Positions 34,581-44,224 of a stretch of 64,000 bases of DNA are shown here, in pieces; the stretch's first letter is position 1, and every line of letters begins with the position of its first letter. A program made the position numbers and the translations under genes. The stretch comes from an uncultured Oscillibacter sp. Lineage in GTDB: Bacteria; Bacillota; Clostridia; Oscillospirales; Oscillospiraceae. The stretch is from assembly GCA_910587705.1 (NCBI GenBank), contig CAJUMX010000013.1, positions 29,916-93,915 of the forward strand. Reading direction: 5' to 3'. The notes under the pieces were generated by a model. It was not told the origin of the DNA. It did no database searches and saw only the letters and a list, made by a program, of their open reading frames with translations.

Positions 34581-35621
34581 ATGAAGAAAGTCTTTTGTCT
34601 CATGCTGACCCTGTGCATGGTCCTGGCTCTGGCCGCCTGCGGCGGCAAGACCGGCGGAGATTCCGCTCCCGCCGACAGCGGCAGCTCCGCCCCTGCGGAC
34701 ACTGGCTCTGACGCGGAGCAGCCCGCCGATACCAGCGGGGAGCTGATTTCCGTGGGCGTCATCAACAACGACCCCAACGAATCCGGCTACCGGACCGCGA
34801 ACGACGCGGCTATGCGGGCGACCTTCACGGAAGAGAACGGCTATAAAGCCACCTTCTACAACAACAACGACGCCGCCCAGCAGATTGCCACCGCCCAACA
34901 GATGATCCAGGACGAGGTGGACTTCCTGCTGCTCTCCCCCGCCTCCACCACTGGCTGGGACACCGTTCTTCAGGATGCCCAGGCCGCCGGTACCCAGATC
35001 ATCCTCTTCGACCGTATGCTGGAAGCGGACGAGAGCATGTACGTAGCCGCCGTTGTCTCCGACATGCCCGCCGAGGGCCAGACCGCCGTGGATTGGCTGG
35101 CGGCACAGGGTCTTAGCGAGTACAACATCATTCACATCCAGGGCCACATGGGCTCTGACGCCCAGCTGGGCCGCACCGGCGCCCTGGACGAGAAGGTCGC
35201 CGCCGAGAGCAGCTGGAACTATGTAACCCAGCAGACCGCCGACTGGGACGAGGCCACCGCCCGCACCATCACCCAGTCCGTAATCGACTCCGGCAAGCCC
35301 TTCAACGTGATCTACGCTGAAAACAACGGTATGGCCCGGGGCGCTGTGGCCGCTCTGGACGCTGCGGGAATTACCCACGGAAAAGACGGCGACGTGATCG
35401 TCATGGGCTTCGACAGCGATAAGTGGGCCTTTGAGGAAGTCCTGGCGGGCCGCTGGAACTACATGGGCCTGTGCAACCCCCTCCAGGCCGATACGGTGGA
35501 CAGCATCATCAAGGGCCTGATGGCCGGGAACGCCCCCTCTCAGAAGATTACGTACACTCCCGAGCAGGGCTTCGACTGCGACACCCTCACCCAGGCCGAT
35601 GTGGATACCTACGGCACCTGA
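34581..35621 (+). CDS. Sugar ABC transporter substrate-binding lipoprotein (arabinose/galactofuranose type)
   Basis: A 346-residue type I solute-binding protein with a lipoprotein signal (MVLALAACGG, Cys20), a low-complexity Ser/Ala/Asp/Gly linker to about residue 52, then the binding fold: VGVINNDPNESGYRTANDAAM, MIQDEVDFLLLSPASTTGWD, ILFDRML, IQGHMGSDAQLGRTGALDEK and YAENNGMARGAVAAL. These motifs place it with YtfQ-type pentose/hexofuranose-binding proteins. It heads the importer operon and is followed by a stem-loop, so it is probably made in excess over the ATPase. The gene starts at ATG 34581 after GTGAGGAATT. Confidence 0.92.
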   Translation: MKKVFCLMLTLCMVLALAACGGKTGGDSAPADSGSSAPADTGSDAEQPADTSGELISVGVINNDPNESGYRTANDAAMRATFTEENGYKATFYNNNDAAQQIATAQQMIQDEVDFLLLSPASTTGWDTVLQDAQAAGTQIILFDRMLEADESMYVAAVVSDMPAEGQTAVDWLAAQGLSEYNIIHIQGHMGSDAQLGRTGALDEKVAAESSWNYVTQQTADWDEATARTITQSVIDSGKPFNVIYAENNGMARGAVAALDAAGITHGKDGDVIVMGFDSDKWAFEEVLAGRWNYMGLCNPLQADTVDSIIKGLMAGNAPSQKITYTPEQGFDCDTLTQADVDTYGT

Positions 35622-35652
35622 TTTTAGACAATCTTAACATCACGTGATCCGG

Positions 35653-35688
35653 CACGCGGCGCGGCATGTCAGCCGCGCCGCGTGTTTT
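35653..35688 (+). terminator. Stem-loop after the binding-protein gene (partial terminator or mRNA stabiliser)
   Basis: CACGCGGCGCGGC pairs perfectly with GCCGCGCCGCGTG (13 bp, six-base loop), then TTTT. Located between lipoprotein and ATPase genes, as often seen where the binding protein is expressed more than the rest of the operon. Confidence 0.75.
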
Positions 35689-35717
35689 AAAATCTGAAAG
35701 AATGGAGGCGTATCCCT

Positions 35718-37235
35718 ATGCAAAAAGGCGCGGTATTGGAAATGCGGGGAATCTGCAAGTATTTCCCCGGCGTACGCGCCCTTCAGGATGTGGATTTTAC
35801 CCTGCGCAAGGGAGAAATCCACGCTCTGATGGGGGAGAACGGCGCCGGAAAATCCACGCTGATCAAGGTGCTCACCGGCGTGTATCCCAAGGACGGGGGA
35901 GAGGTCCGGATTGAGGGTGTGAACGGGCCCGCTGTCATCCGCTCTCCCCAGGATGCCCAAAACGCAGGCATCAGCACGGTGTACCAGGAGATTACCCTGT
36001 GCCCCAATCTGAGCGTGGCGGAAAACATGTACATCGGCCGCGCCAAGGGGGCGGTGACCAACTGGAGAAAGATGAACAGCGGCGCGGGAAAAATCCTGGA
36101 GTCTCTGGGCATCCCCGCCAGCCCCACCCAGCAGCTGGGCACTTGCTCCATTGCCGTGCAGCAGATGGTGGCCATCGCCCGGGCGGTGGACATGGAGTGC
36201 AAGGTGCTGATTCTGGACGAACCCACCTCGTCCCTGGATGAGCAGGAGGTGCAAAAGCTCTTCGTCCTCATGCGGGACCTGCGGAAAAAGGGCGTGGGAA
36301 TCATCTTTGTCACCCACTTCCTGGAGCAGGTCTATGAGGTCTGCGACCGGATCACCGTCCTCCGGGACGGCCAGCTGGTGGGCGAGTACGTCATCGAGGA
36401 CCTGCCCCGGGTGAAGCTGGTCAGCAAGATGCTGGGCAAGGAACTGGACGACATGGCCGACATCAAGGGAGAGTTGGGGGGCGCGGCCATCAGCCAGGAA
36501 GGCGCGCCCGTACTGGAGGCCCAGGGCCTTTGCAGCAACGCGGGTATTAAGCCCTTTAACTTTTCCATCCGCAAGGGAGAGGTCAACGGCTTTACAGGGC
36601 TGCTGGGCTCCGGGCGGAGCGAGTGCGTCCGGGCTATCTTCGGCGCGGACCGGGTTACCGGCGGTACGGTAAAAATGGACGGCAAGGAGGTCAAGATCAA
36701 AAAGCCCCTGGACGCCATGAAGCAGGGAATCGGCTATCTGCCCGAGGACCGGAAGGGCGACGGCATCGTGGGAGACCTCTCCGTCCGGGAGAACATCATC
36801 TTGGCCTATCAGGTGATGAAGGGCTTCTTCCATCCTGTTTCCAGGGCCCAGGCGGAGGCCTTCGCCGACAACTACATTCAGCTGCTGGAAATCAAGACCG
36901 CCTCGGCGGATACCCCCATCAAGTCCCTTTCCGGCGGCAACCAGCAAAAGTGCATCCTGGCCCGGTGGCTCCTCACAGACCCCAAGTATCTGATTTTAGA
37001 CGAACCCACCCGGGGCATCGACATCGGCACCAAAATTGAAATTCAAAAGCTGGTCCTGCGGCTGGCGGAGAAGGGCACCAGCGCCACCTTCATCTCCTCG
37101 GAGATCGACGAGATGCTGCGCACCTGTTCCCGGCTCATCGTCATGCGGGACCGGAAGGCGGTAGGCGAGCTTTCCGGAGAGGACCTGACCCAGACGAAGA
37201 TTATGGCGACCATTGCGGGAGGTGAGGAATCATGA
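35718..37235 (+). CDS. Sugar ABC transporter ATP-binding protein, two ATPase domains
   Basis: A 505-residue tandem ATPase of the carbohydrate uptake transporter-2 class (AraG/XylG/YtfR type). First domain: Walker A GENGAGKSTLIK near residue 36, Walker B VLILDEPTSSLD near 165. Second domain: diverged Walker A region (GLLGSGRSECVR near 293), signature LSGGNQQKCILARW near 402 and Walker B YLILDEPTRGIDIG near 423. The first domain signature is atypical (TCSIAVQQMVAIARA). Energises import with the two permeases that follow; its end overlaps the first permease start. Confidence 0.95.
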   Translation: MQKGAVLEMRGICKYFPGVRALQDVDFTLRKGEIHALMGENGAGKSTLIKVLTGVYPKDGGEVRIEGVNGPAVIRSPQDAQNAGISTVYQEITLCPNLSVAENMYIGRAKGAVTNWRKMNSGAGKILESLGIPASPTQQLGTCSIAVQQMVAIARAVDMECKVLILDEPTSSLDEQEVQKLFVLMRDLRKKGVGIIFVTHFLEQVYEVCDRITVLRDGQLVGEYVIEDLPRVKLVSKMLGKELDDMADIKGELGGAAISQEGAPVLEAQGLCSNAGIKPFNFSIRKGEVNGFTGLLGSGRSECVRAIFGADRVTGGTVKMDGKEVKIKKPLDAMKQGIGYLPEDRKGDGIVGDLSVRENIILAYQVMKGFFHPVSRAQAEAFADNYIQLLEIKTASADTPIKSLSGGNQQKCILARWLLTDPKYLILDEPTRGIDIGTKIEIQKLVLRLAEKGTSATFISSEIDEMLRTCSRLIVMRDRKAVGELSGEDLTQTKIMATIAGGEES

Positions 37236-38344
37236 CGCCGGTGAAAAACCCTGAAATCAAAGTGAAGCAGCCTGGGGAGAGCTTCTTCAAGCGGCTTGTC
37301 CGTCAGCAGCTTTTTATTCCCTTCGCGGCGCTGGCTCTGCTGGTGGTGTTCAACCTGATTGCCGATCCGTCTTTCTTTGCGGTTACCATCAAAGAGAACA
37401 GCCTGGGGAACCCGGTCCTCAGCGGCAACATCATCTCGGTGCTGGATAACGCCTCGGAGCTGGTGATTCTGGCCATCGGCATGACCCTGGTGACCGCCTC
37501 CTCCGGAGGACAGGATATCTCCGTAGGCGCCACCATGGCCATCGCCGGAAGCGTCATCCTGCGGATGGTCTGCGGCGGACAGGTCTCCGCCGATACCCTC
37601 CAGGTGCCGCTGTTTCTGGCCGTCCTGACTGGCATCGTGGTGACGGCCCTCTTCGGCGCGTTCAACGGCACGTTGGTTGCCTATTTTAAAATCCAGCCCA
37701 TGGTGGCAACCCTGATTATGTTTACCGCCGGGCGTTCCATCGCGGCTTGGATCAACAACAACCAGCTGCCCATTATGAACGACATCTCCTTTAAATATGC
37801 GGGGACCTTCCTGCCCGGAATTCCCGTGCCCACCCCCATTTTCATCACCGCCTTTGTGATTTTGGTGTTTTGGCTGGTGCTGAAATTCACCACGCTGGGA
37901 CTTTACACCCAATCGGTGGGCATCAACGCCAACTCCTCCCGTCTCAACGGCCTGGACCCCCAGATGATCAAGCTGCTCACCTATGTGATCCTGGGCGTGT
38001 GCGTAGCGGTGGCGGGCTTCATCCGCGTCAGCCGCAGCGGCTCCATCAATTACTCCCGGATCGCGGAAAACATTGAGATGGACGCCATCCTGGCGGTGGC
38101 TCTGGGGGGCAACGCCCTCTCCGGCGGCAAGTTCAACATTTACGGCTCCATCCTGGGCGCCTATGTCATCCAGTTCCTCACCACTACGCTTTACAAGTAT
38201 GAAGTGCCCTCCACGGCTCTGCCGGCCTACAAGGCGGTGGTGGTCATTTTGCTGGTGGTGCTCAGCGCCCCGGTGGTGCGGAGCAAGATGGCAGGCCTGC
38301 GGTTCCGGGCGAAGGCAGACAACCTTGCAAAGGAGGCGAAGTGA
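37232..38344 (+). CDS. Sugar ABC transporter permease (YtfT/AraH type)
   Basis: A 370-residue inner-membrane permease of the ribose/xylose/arabinose class with eight or more hydrophobic segments. Family motif: ASSGGQDISVGATMAIAGS near 90-108 (consensus GGIDLSVG) and ALGGNALSGGKFNIYGSILGA near 290-310. Overlaps the ATPase gene by four bases and precedes a second permease by one base, so the transmembrane part is probably a heterodimer as in YtfT-YjfF. Confidence 0.93.
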   Translation: MTPVKNPEIKVKQPGESFFKRLVRQQLFIPFAALALLVVFNLIADPSFFAVTIKENSLGNPVLSGNIISVLDNASELVILAIGMTLVTASSGGQDISVGATMAIAGSVILRMVCGGQVSADTLQVPLFLAVLTGIVVTALFGAFNGTLVAYFKIQPMVATLIMFTAGRSIAAWINNNQLPIMNDISFKYAGTFLPGIPVPTPIFITAFVILVFWLVLKFTTLGLYTQSVGINANSSRLNGLDPQMIKLLTYVILGVCVAVAGFIRVSRSGSINYSRIAENIEMDAILAVALGGNALSGGKFNIYGSILGAYVIQFLTTTLYKYEVPSTALPAYKAVVVILLVVLSAPVVRSKMAGLRFRAKADNLAKEAK

Positions 38345-38345
38345 T

Positions 38346-39404
38346 ATGACGACCACCGTAAGCAAAGCGCCCCGTCTCAGGGCCCATCGGGAACTCTCGG
38401 ATACGAATTTGCTGCTGGCCATCACCGTTCTGGTATTCTTTGCGCTGTACCTGTCCGCCATTCTCTTCCTGGGAGGCGGCTTCACCAAGCCCCAGAATTT
38501 CCTGAACATCCTGAATAACAACGCCTCCTTGATCGTCCTCTCCTGCGGCATGAGCATTGTCATGATCACGGGGGGAATTGACATCAGCGTGGGGGCCGTC
38601 ACCAGCTTGGTCTGCATGGCCAGCGCGGTCAACCTGGAGCAGCAGGGCGGCAGCATCCTGACGGTTCTCCTCATTGGCCTGGGCATCGGCCTGGCCTTTG
38701 GGCTGGTTCAAGGGTATCTGGTGGCCTATTTGGAAATTCAGCCCTTCATTGTGTCTCTGGCGGGCATGTTCTTTGCCAAGGGCATGACCACCATTGTCAG
38801 CAAGGAGCCCGTGCGGGTGACCAACGAGGGCTTCCTGGCGGTGAAGGATACCCGCATCCTCGTTCCGGGCCTTGGCTCCAACAACAAGCTGGGCCAATAC
38901 ATTCCGGCCTATGTGGAAGTGGGCGTCGTCATCGCCCTGCTGAGTGTCGTGCTGCTGTTTTGCCTCCTGCGCTGGACAAAGCTGGGCCGCAGCTTTTACG
39001 CCGTGGGCGGAAACAACCAGAGCGCCAATATGCTGGGCATCAACGTGCGCCGCACCAAGTTCCTGGCTCATGTGCTGTGCAGTCTCCTGGCGGGCCTGGG
39101 CGGTATCTTGTACTTCCTCCACGTGGGAAGCGGCGACGTGGCCAACGGCGCGGGAGACGAAATGAACGCCATTGCCTCCTCCATCATTGGAGGGACCCTG
39201 CTCACCGGCGGCGTGGGCAATGTGGCGGGCACCTTCTTCGGCGTCATGAGCCTGAACACCATCAAGCGGATCGTCTCCTCCCTGGGCTTTGACGAGGCGT
39301 GGTGGTCCAACATCACCGTGGCGGCCATGCTCTGCCTGTTCCTGGTGATTCAAAGCGTCGTGCTGCTGCGGAAGAACACCGGCGGCAAGGAGGGCAAAGA
39401 ATGA
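38346..39404 (+). CDS. Sugar ABC transporter permease (YjfF type)
   Basis: A 352-residue permease, the partner of the preceding one. Motifs: VMITGGIDISVGAVTSLVCMA near 72-92 and the C-terminal IIGGTLLTGGVGNVAGTFFGV near 278-298. ATG at 38346 follows AAGGAGGCGAAG. Stop overlaps the FGGY kinase start. Two distinct permeases plus a YtfQ-like binding protein and double ATPase reproduce the four-component galactofuranose/arabinose importer layout. Confidence 0.93.
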   Translation: MTTTVSKAPRLRAHRELSDTNLLLAITVLVFFALYLSAILFLGGGFTKPQNFLNILNNNASLIVLSCGMSIVMITGGIDISVGAVTSLVCMASAVNLEQQGGSILTVLLIGLGIGLAFGLVQGYLVAYLEIQPFIVSLAGMFFAKGMTTIVSKEPVRVTNEGFLAVKDTRILVPGLGSNNKLGQYIPAYVEVGVVIALLSVVLLFCLLRWTKLGRSFYAVGGNNQSANMLGINVRRTKFLAHVLCSLLAGLGGILYFLHVGSGDVANGAGDEMNAIASSIIGGTLLTGGVGNVAGTFFGVMSLNTIKRIVSSLGFDEAWWSNITVAAMLCLFLVIQSVVLLRKNTGGKEGKE

Positions 39405-40927
39405 AAACCTGCTTAGGAATTGAACTGGGTTCCACCCGCATTAAGGCCGTGACGATTGACAGCGATTTCCTGCCCGTCTCCTCTGGGGACTATACCTGGG
39501 CCTCTCGATATGAAAACGGCGTTTGGACGTATCCACTGGAAGAGGTCTGGACGGGGCTGAAGGCTGCGCTCTCCAAGACGGAGGGTCTGGAGAACATCGC
39601 CGCCATGGGCATTTCCGCCATGATGCACGGCTATCTGGCCTTTGACAAGGACTGGAATCTGCTGACCCCCTTCCGCACCTGGCAAAATACCATGACCGGC
39701 CCGGCGGCGGCGGAGCTGGGAGCGTTGTTCGGCTTCAACATTCCCCAGCGGTGGAGCGTCGCCCACCTCTATCAGGCGGTGCTAAGCGGCGAGGAACACG
39801 TCTCCCAAATTGCCCATATCACCACCCTGGCGGGCTATGTCCACTACATGCTCACCGGCGTCAACGCCGTGGGGGTGGGGGAGGCCTCTGGCATGTTCCC
39901 CATCGACAGCGCCGCGCTGGACTATGACGCCGGGATGCTGTCAAAGTTCAACGCCCTGCCGAAGATAACGGCTCTGCCCTGGAAGCTGGAGGAGCTTTTA
40001 CCAAAGGTGCTGACCGCCGGAGAACCTGCCGGAACCCTCACGGAGTCCGGCGCGGCCCGGCTGGAGGGCCTGCTGGCCCCGGGAATTCCCTTCGCCCCGG
40101 CGGAGGGAGACGCGGGCACCGGCATGACCGCCACCAACGCCGTGGCTCCCCGGACGGGCAACGTCTCCGCTGGGACCTCTATCTTCTCTATGGTGGTGCT
40201 GGAAAAGCCCCTGAAAAAGGTCTACGAGGAAATCGACCTGGTGACCACCCCCGCCGGAGCCCCGGTGGCTATGGTTCACTGCAACAATTGCACCAACGAT
40301 ACCAACGCCTGGGTCGGCGTTTTGGGAGAGGCGGCCCGCCTCTTCGGCGCGAATCCCTCTGCCGGTGAACTGTACACCAAGCTCTACGAAAAGAGTCTGG
40401 ACGGGGAAGCGGACTGCGGAGGCGTGCTGGTGTGCAATTACTTAGCCGGAGAGGGCGTTACCTATATGGATGCGGGCCGTCCTCTGGTGGCCCGGACGCC
40501 GGAGAGCCGCTTTACTCTGGCGAACTTCTTCAAGGCCCAGCTCTACGCCACCATGGCCACCTTGAAAATTGGCATGGACATTTTGCGTGCGGAAGGGGTG
40601 ACCATCGACTCCCTGACGGGGCACGGCGGCCTGTTCAAGACCCCGGTGGTGGGGCAGAGCTATCTGGCCGCCGCCTGCGACGCGCCGGTCACCTGCCTGG
40701 AGACGGCGGGAGAGGGTGGGCCCTATGGCATGGCCTTGCTTGCCGCCTACATGCTGCGCAAAGCGGAGGGCGAGCGCCTGGAGGACTTCCTGAGCCGCCG
40801 GGTGTTCGCCGGAGCCGCCGGAACCACCGTCCAGCCAAGCGCCGCCCTGACGGAGGGCTTTCATATCTACATCCGGCGGTACAAGGCTCTGCTCGAGGTG
40901 GAGCGCGCCGCCGTAGAATACCTGTAA
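39401..40927 (+). CDS. FGGY-family carbohydrate kinase, probable L-ribulokinase
   Basis: A 508-residue kinase of the FGGY family (two actin-like domains). N-terminal phosphate loop CLGIELGSTRIKAVTID, with Glu where many family members have Asp; GISAMMHGYLAFDKDWNLLTPFRTWQN near 67-92 for sugar binding; TGNVSAGTSIFSMV near 250 and C-terminal LTGHGGLFKTPVVGQ near 405. Its position directly between the importer and araA-araD suggests it phosphorylates L-ribulose to L-ribulose 5-phosphate, though it is not the canonical AraB subgroup. Xylulokinase-like activity is the main alternative. Confidence 0.85.
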   Translation: MKTCLGIELGSTRIKAVTIDSDFLPVSSGDYTWASRYENGVWTYPLEEVWTGLKAALSKTEGLENIAAMGISAMMHGYLAFDKDWNLLTPFRTWQNTMTGPAAAELGALFGFNIPQRWSVAHLYQAVLSGEEHVSQIAHITTLAGYVHYMLTGVNAVGVGEASGMFPIDSAALDYDAGMLSKFNALPKITALPWKLEELLPKVLTAGEPAGTLTESGAARLEGLLAPGIPFAPAEGDAGTGMTATNAVAPRTGNVSAGTSIFSMVVLEKPLKKVYEEIDLVTTPAGAPVAMVHCNNCTNDTNAWVGVLGEAARLFGANPSAGELYTKLYEKSLDGEADCGGVLVCNYLAGEGVTYMDAGRPLVARTPESRFTLANFFKAQLYATMATLKIGMDILRAEGVTIDSLTGHGGLFKTPVVGQSYLAAACDAPVTCLETAGEGGPYGMALLAAYMLRKAEGERLEDFLSRRVFAGAAGTTVQPSAALTEGFHIYIRRYKALLEVERAAVEYL

Positions 40928-40939
40928 GGAGGAACATTT

Positions 40940-42403
40940 ATGAAAAAATATCAATTTTGGTTCGTCGTCGGCAGCCAGTTTCTTTATGGTCCCGAGGTCC
41001 TGGAAACCGTGGCCGCCCGTGCCCAGGAGATGGCGGAAAAGCTCTGCGCGGTTCTGCCGTATCCCCTGATTTACAAGGTCACCGCCAAGACCAACCGGGA
41101 AATTGCCGAGGTGTGCAAGGAGGCCAACTACGACGATTCCTGCGCTGGAATCATCACCTGGTGCCACACCTTCAGCCCCTCTAAAATGTGGATCAACGGC
41201 CTGGCGGACCTCCAGAAGCCCTGGTGCCACTTCGCCACCCAATACAACCGGGAGATTCCCAACGAGGAAATTGACATGGACTTCATGAACCTGAACCAGG
41301 CTGCCCACGGCGACCGGGAGCACGGCTTCATCGGGGCCCGGCTGAGAAAGCCCCGGAAGGTCATCGCCGGGTTCTGGCAGGACGGAGACGTTCAGACCCG
41401 CATCGGCAGCTGGATGAAGGCCGCCGTAGGCGTGTCGGTGTCCAAGTCCATGAAAGTCATGCGCTTTGGCGACAACATGCGGGAAGTGGCCGTCACCGAG
41501 GGCGACAAGGTGGAGGTCCAGGCCAAGCTGGGCTGGCAGGTAAACACCTGGGCTGTGGGTGATCTGGTGAAGGCCATGGAGGAAGTCACCGAGGCGGAGG
41601 TCAACGCCCAGATGGCCCGCTACGCAGAGAAATACGACATGGCAACGGACCGGATGGACCAGGTGCTCTATCAGGCCCGGGAAGAGGTTGCCATGAAGAA
41701 GCTGATGGACGCCGAGGGCTGCCTTGCCTTCTCCAACACCTTCCAGGACCTCTACGGCATGAGGCAGCTTCCCGGCCTTGCCAGTCAGGATTTGATGGCC
41801 CAGGGCTATGGCTACGGCGGCGAGGGAGACTGGAAGGTCTCCGCCATGACCGCCATCCTGAAAGCCATGGGCGAGGACGGCAACGGAGCCTCTGCCTTTA
41901 TGGAGGATTACACCTACCATCTGGTGAAGGGTCAGGAGTACAGCCTGGGAGCCCACATGCTGGAGGTCTGTCCGTCGGTTGCGGCGGACCGGCCCCGGAT
42001 TGAGGTGCACCCCTTGGGCATTGGGGACCGGGAGGACCCGGCCCGGCTGGTGTTTGAGGGCAAGCCCGGCGACGCCATTGTGGTCAGCCTGATTGACATG
42101 GGCGGACGGCTCCGGCTGATCTGCCAGGACATCCACTGTGTGAAGCCCATCCTGCCCATGCCGAACCTGCCTGTGGCCCGGGTCATGTGGCAGGCGGAGC
42201 CCAGCCTCACCACCGGCGTGGAGTGCTGGATCACGGCGGGCGGCGCTCACCACACGGTCCTCAGCTATGACGTGACGGCGGAACAGATGAAGGACTGGGC
42301 CAATATGATGGACATTGAATTTGTCCACATCACCAAGGATACCACGGTAGAGAGCCTGGAACACGACCTGTTCCTCGCGGACCTGGCCTGGAAATTGAAG
42401 TAA
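40940..42403 (+). CDS. araA: L-arabinose isomerase
   Basis: A 487-residue cytoplasmic isomerase turning L-arabinose into L-ribulose, usually Mn2+ dependent. Recognised by FWFVVGSQFLYGPEVLE at the start, TWCHTFSPSKMWINGL near 74-89, NEEIDMDFMNLNQAAHGDRE near 109-128, LMAQGYGYGGEGDWK near 287-301 and GAHMLEVCPSVA near 336. Length is in the usual 470-500 range. AAGGAGG ribosome site seven bases ahead. Followed by a palindromic repeat and araD. Confidence 0.97.
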   Translation: MKKYQFWFVVGSQFLYGPEVLETVAARAQEMAEKLCAVLPYPLIYKVTAKTNREIAEVCKEANYDDSCAGIITWCHTFSPSKMWINGLADLQKPWCHFATQYNREIPNEEIDMDFMNLNQAAHGDREHGFIGARLRKPRKVIAGFWQDGDVQTRIGSWMKAAVGVSVSKSMKVMRFGDNMREVAVTEGDKVEVQAKLGWQVNTWAVGDLVKAMEEVTEAEVNAQMARYAEKYDMATDRMDQVLYQAREEVAMKKLMDAEGCLAFSNTFQDLYGMRQLPGLASQDLMAQGYGYGGEGDWKVSAMTAILKAMGEDGNGASAFMEDYTYHLVKGQEYSLGAHMLEVCPSVAADRPRIEVHPLGIGDREDPARLVFEGKPGDAIVVSLIDMGGRLRLICQDIHCVKPILPMPNLPVARVMWQAEPSLTTGVECWITAGGAHHTVLSYDVTAEQMKDWANMMDIEFVHITKDTTVESLEHDLFLADLAWKLK

Positions 42404-42408
42404 ACGCC

Positions 42409-42440
42409 TGTAGGGGGCGGCCGCCGCGCCGCCCCCTGCA
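42409..42440. repeat. REP-like palindrome between araA and araD
   Basis: TGTAGGGGGCGGC and GCCGCCCCCTGCA form a 13-bp stem (one G-T pair) around CGCCGC. Short palindromes starting TGTAGGGGCGG are typical dispersed repeats of Oscillospiraceae genomes; here it may also stabilise the araA message. Confidence 0.55.
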
Positions 42441-42461
42441 CATGGGAAAGAGGGAACTGTG

Positions 42462-43160
42462 ATGTTAGAAGAACTGAAAAAACAGGTCTGTGAGGCAAAC
42501 CTGCTGCTGCCGAAATACGGTCTGGTCACCTTCACCTGGGGCAATGTCTCCGGCATTGACCGGGAACAGGGCCTACTGGTAATCAAGCCCTCCGGTGTGG
42601 AATACGAGGATATGAAGCCCGAGGATATGGTGATGGTGAGCCTGGAGTCCGGGGAGCGGGTGGAGGGCCGCTTCAAGCCCTCCAGCGATACGGATACCCA
42701 CCTGGCGCTGTATAAAGCCTTCCCGGCCCTGGGCGGCATTGTCCACACCCACAGCCGTTGGGCCACCTCCTTTGCCCAGGCGGGGAAGGGGGTTCCCGCC
42801 ATGGGCACCACCCAGGGAGACTATTTCTACGGCGAGATTCCCTGCACCCGGAAGATGACGCCCGCGGAAATTGCCGGGAGCTATGAGCTGGAGACAGGAA
42901 ATGTGATCATTGAGACCTTCCAGGAGCGGAGGCTGGACCCGGCCCAAGTCCCGGCGGCGCTGGTCCATAGCCACGGCCCTTTCGCCTGGGGTACGGACCC
43001 GTTTAACGCCGTTCACAACGCCGTGGTGCTGGAGGAGGTGGCGTTCATGGACTTCCACGCCATGCAGCTGACGCCCGGACTGGGAGCCATGCAGCCGGAG
43101 CTGCTGGATAAGCACTACCTCCGGAAGCATGGCCCTGGGGCCTATTACGGACAGAATTGA
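42462..43160 (+). CDS. araD: L-ribulose-5-phosphate 4-epimerase
   Basis: A 232-residue class II aldolase-fold epimerase giving D-xylulose 5-phosphate for the pentose phosphate pathway. Motifs: LVTFTWGNVSGIDRE near 25-39, KPSGVEYEDM near 45, SSDTDTHLALYKAFP near 73, the zinc His pair in GIVHTHSRWA near 93-102 and the third His in LVHSHGPFAWG near 168. ATG at 42462 is preferred to the overlapping GTG at 42459 because of AGAGGG spacing. Completes the araA/kinase/araD route. Confidence 0.96.
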   Translation: MLEELKKQVCEANLLLPKYGLVTFTWGNVSGIDREQGLLVIKPSGVEYEDMKPEDMVMVSLESGERVEGRFKPSSDTDTHLALYKAFPALGGIVHTHSRWATSFAQAGKGVPAMGTTQGDYFYGEIPCTRKMTPAEIAGSYELETGNVIIETFQERRLDPAQVPAALVHSHGPFAWGTDPFNAVHNAVVLEEVAFMDFHAMQLTPGLGAMQPELLDKHYLRKHGPGAYYGQN

Positions 43161-43173
43161 CGGGGAAGGGCCT

Positions 43174-44199
43174 ATGGAGAGAACGCCTTTTGGCACGACC
43201 CGCGACGGCCGTGCTGTAGATAAGATTATCTTGGATAACGGGACGCTCCGCTGTTCTCTTTTGACTTACGGAGCGACCCTGCGGGGACTGGTGGCGCAGG
43301 GGAAGCGGGGACCCGTTGATACGGTTCTGGGCTTTGACCACATGGAGGATTATGAGGCCCAGGACAAGTTCATGGGCGCGGTGGTAGGCCGTTACGCCAA
43401 CCGCATCGCCGGAGGACGGTTCACGCTGGATGGGCGGAGCTATACCCTGGCTTGCAACGACGGGGAGAACCACCTTCACGGCGGCCCGATGGGCTTCTTT
43501 TCCAAGGTATGGGAAGCGGAGCCCTGGGGGGAATGCGGCGTGACCTTCTCCTGTGAGAGCGGGGATATGGAAGAGGGCTATCCGGGCTGGATCAAGGCTT
43601 CCGTCACCTACTGTCTGGAGGGCGGAGCACTGCGGCTATTGTACCGGGCCGTGACGGACCGGACGACCATCTGCAATTTGACGAATCACGCCTATTTTAA
43701 CTTGAACGGACATAGCGCCGGGGGAGCGATGGACCAGCTTCTCACGCTGTGCGCCAGCCGCTACACCCCCGTGGGGCCGGGCAGTATTCCAACGGGTGAA
43801 ATCGCGCCGGTGGAGGGAACGCCGATGGATTTCCATTGTCCCACCGCCATTGGCGCACGGATTGACCGGCCTTTCCGACAGCTGGAGCTGTGTTCCGGCT
43901 ATGACCACAACTGGGTGGTGGACGGCGAACCCGGTACGCTGAGGCTGGCCGCCGTGCTGGAGGGTGTGGAAAGCGGTATTCGCATGGAAGTGGAGACCAC
44001 CCTGCCCGGCATCCAATTTTACGCGGGAAATTACATGGCGGGCTGTCCCGCCGGAAAAATCGGGGCAAAGTGTGGCCGCCGCGACGCGGTGTGCCTGGAG
44101 ACCCAGTTTTTTCCGGATACGCCGAACCGCCCGGAGTTTCCCCAGTGTGTCCTTCGGCCCGGGGAAGTCTGGGAGCATGAAACGGTGTTTCGGTTTTGA
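43174..44199 (+). CDS. Aldose 1-epimerase (galactose mutarotase family)
   Basis: A 341-residue beta-sandwich mutarotase that interconverts alpha and beta anomers of aldoses. Key parts: YGATLRGLVAQ near 34-44, VVGRYANRIAGGRFTLDG near 70-87, NHLHGGPMGF near 97-106 (catalytic His region), NLTNHAYFNLNGH near 168-180 (second His) and VCLETQFFPDTPNRPEFP near 304-321 with the catalytic Glu. Starts at ATG 43174 after GGGGAAGGG. As last gene of the arabinose cluster it probably supplies the right anomer of imported sugar. Confidence 0.93.
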   Translation: MERTPFGTTRDGRAVDKIILDNGTLRCSLLTYGATLRGLVAQGKRGPVDTVLGFDHMEDYEAQDKFMGAVVGRYANRIAGGRFTLDGRSYTLACNDGENHLHGGPMGFFSKVWEAEPWGECGVTFSCESGDMEEGYPGWIKASVTYCLEGGALRLLYRAVTDRTTICNLTNHAYFNLNGHSAGGAMDQLLTLCASRYTPVGPGSIPTGEIAPVEGTPMDFHCPTAIGARIDRPFRQLELCSGYDHNWVVDGEPGTLRLAAVLEGVESGIRMEVETTLPGIQFYAGNYMAGCPAGKIGAKCGRRDAVCLETQFFPDTPNRPEFPQCVLRPGEVWEHETVFRF

Positions 44200-44224
44200 C
44201 AGTTCGTTTGGAGTGTAAAAGTAT

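Noticed and set aside
37043..38686. A 547-codon minus-strand frame opposite the two sugar permeases
   Set aside because: His/Gln/Gly-rich low-complexity translation typical of antisense to membrane-protein codons; the plus strand encodes clear permeases.
40442..42811. A 789-codon open frame on the minus strand opposite the FGGY kinase, araA and araD
   Set aside because: It runs antisense to three well-conserved genes, has no ribosome site or family motifs, and its composition is that of a GC-rich shadow frame.
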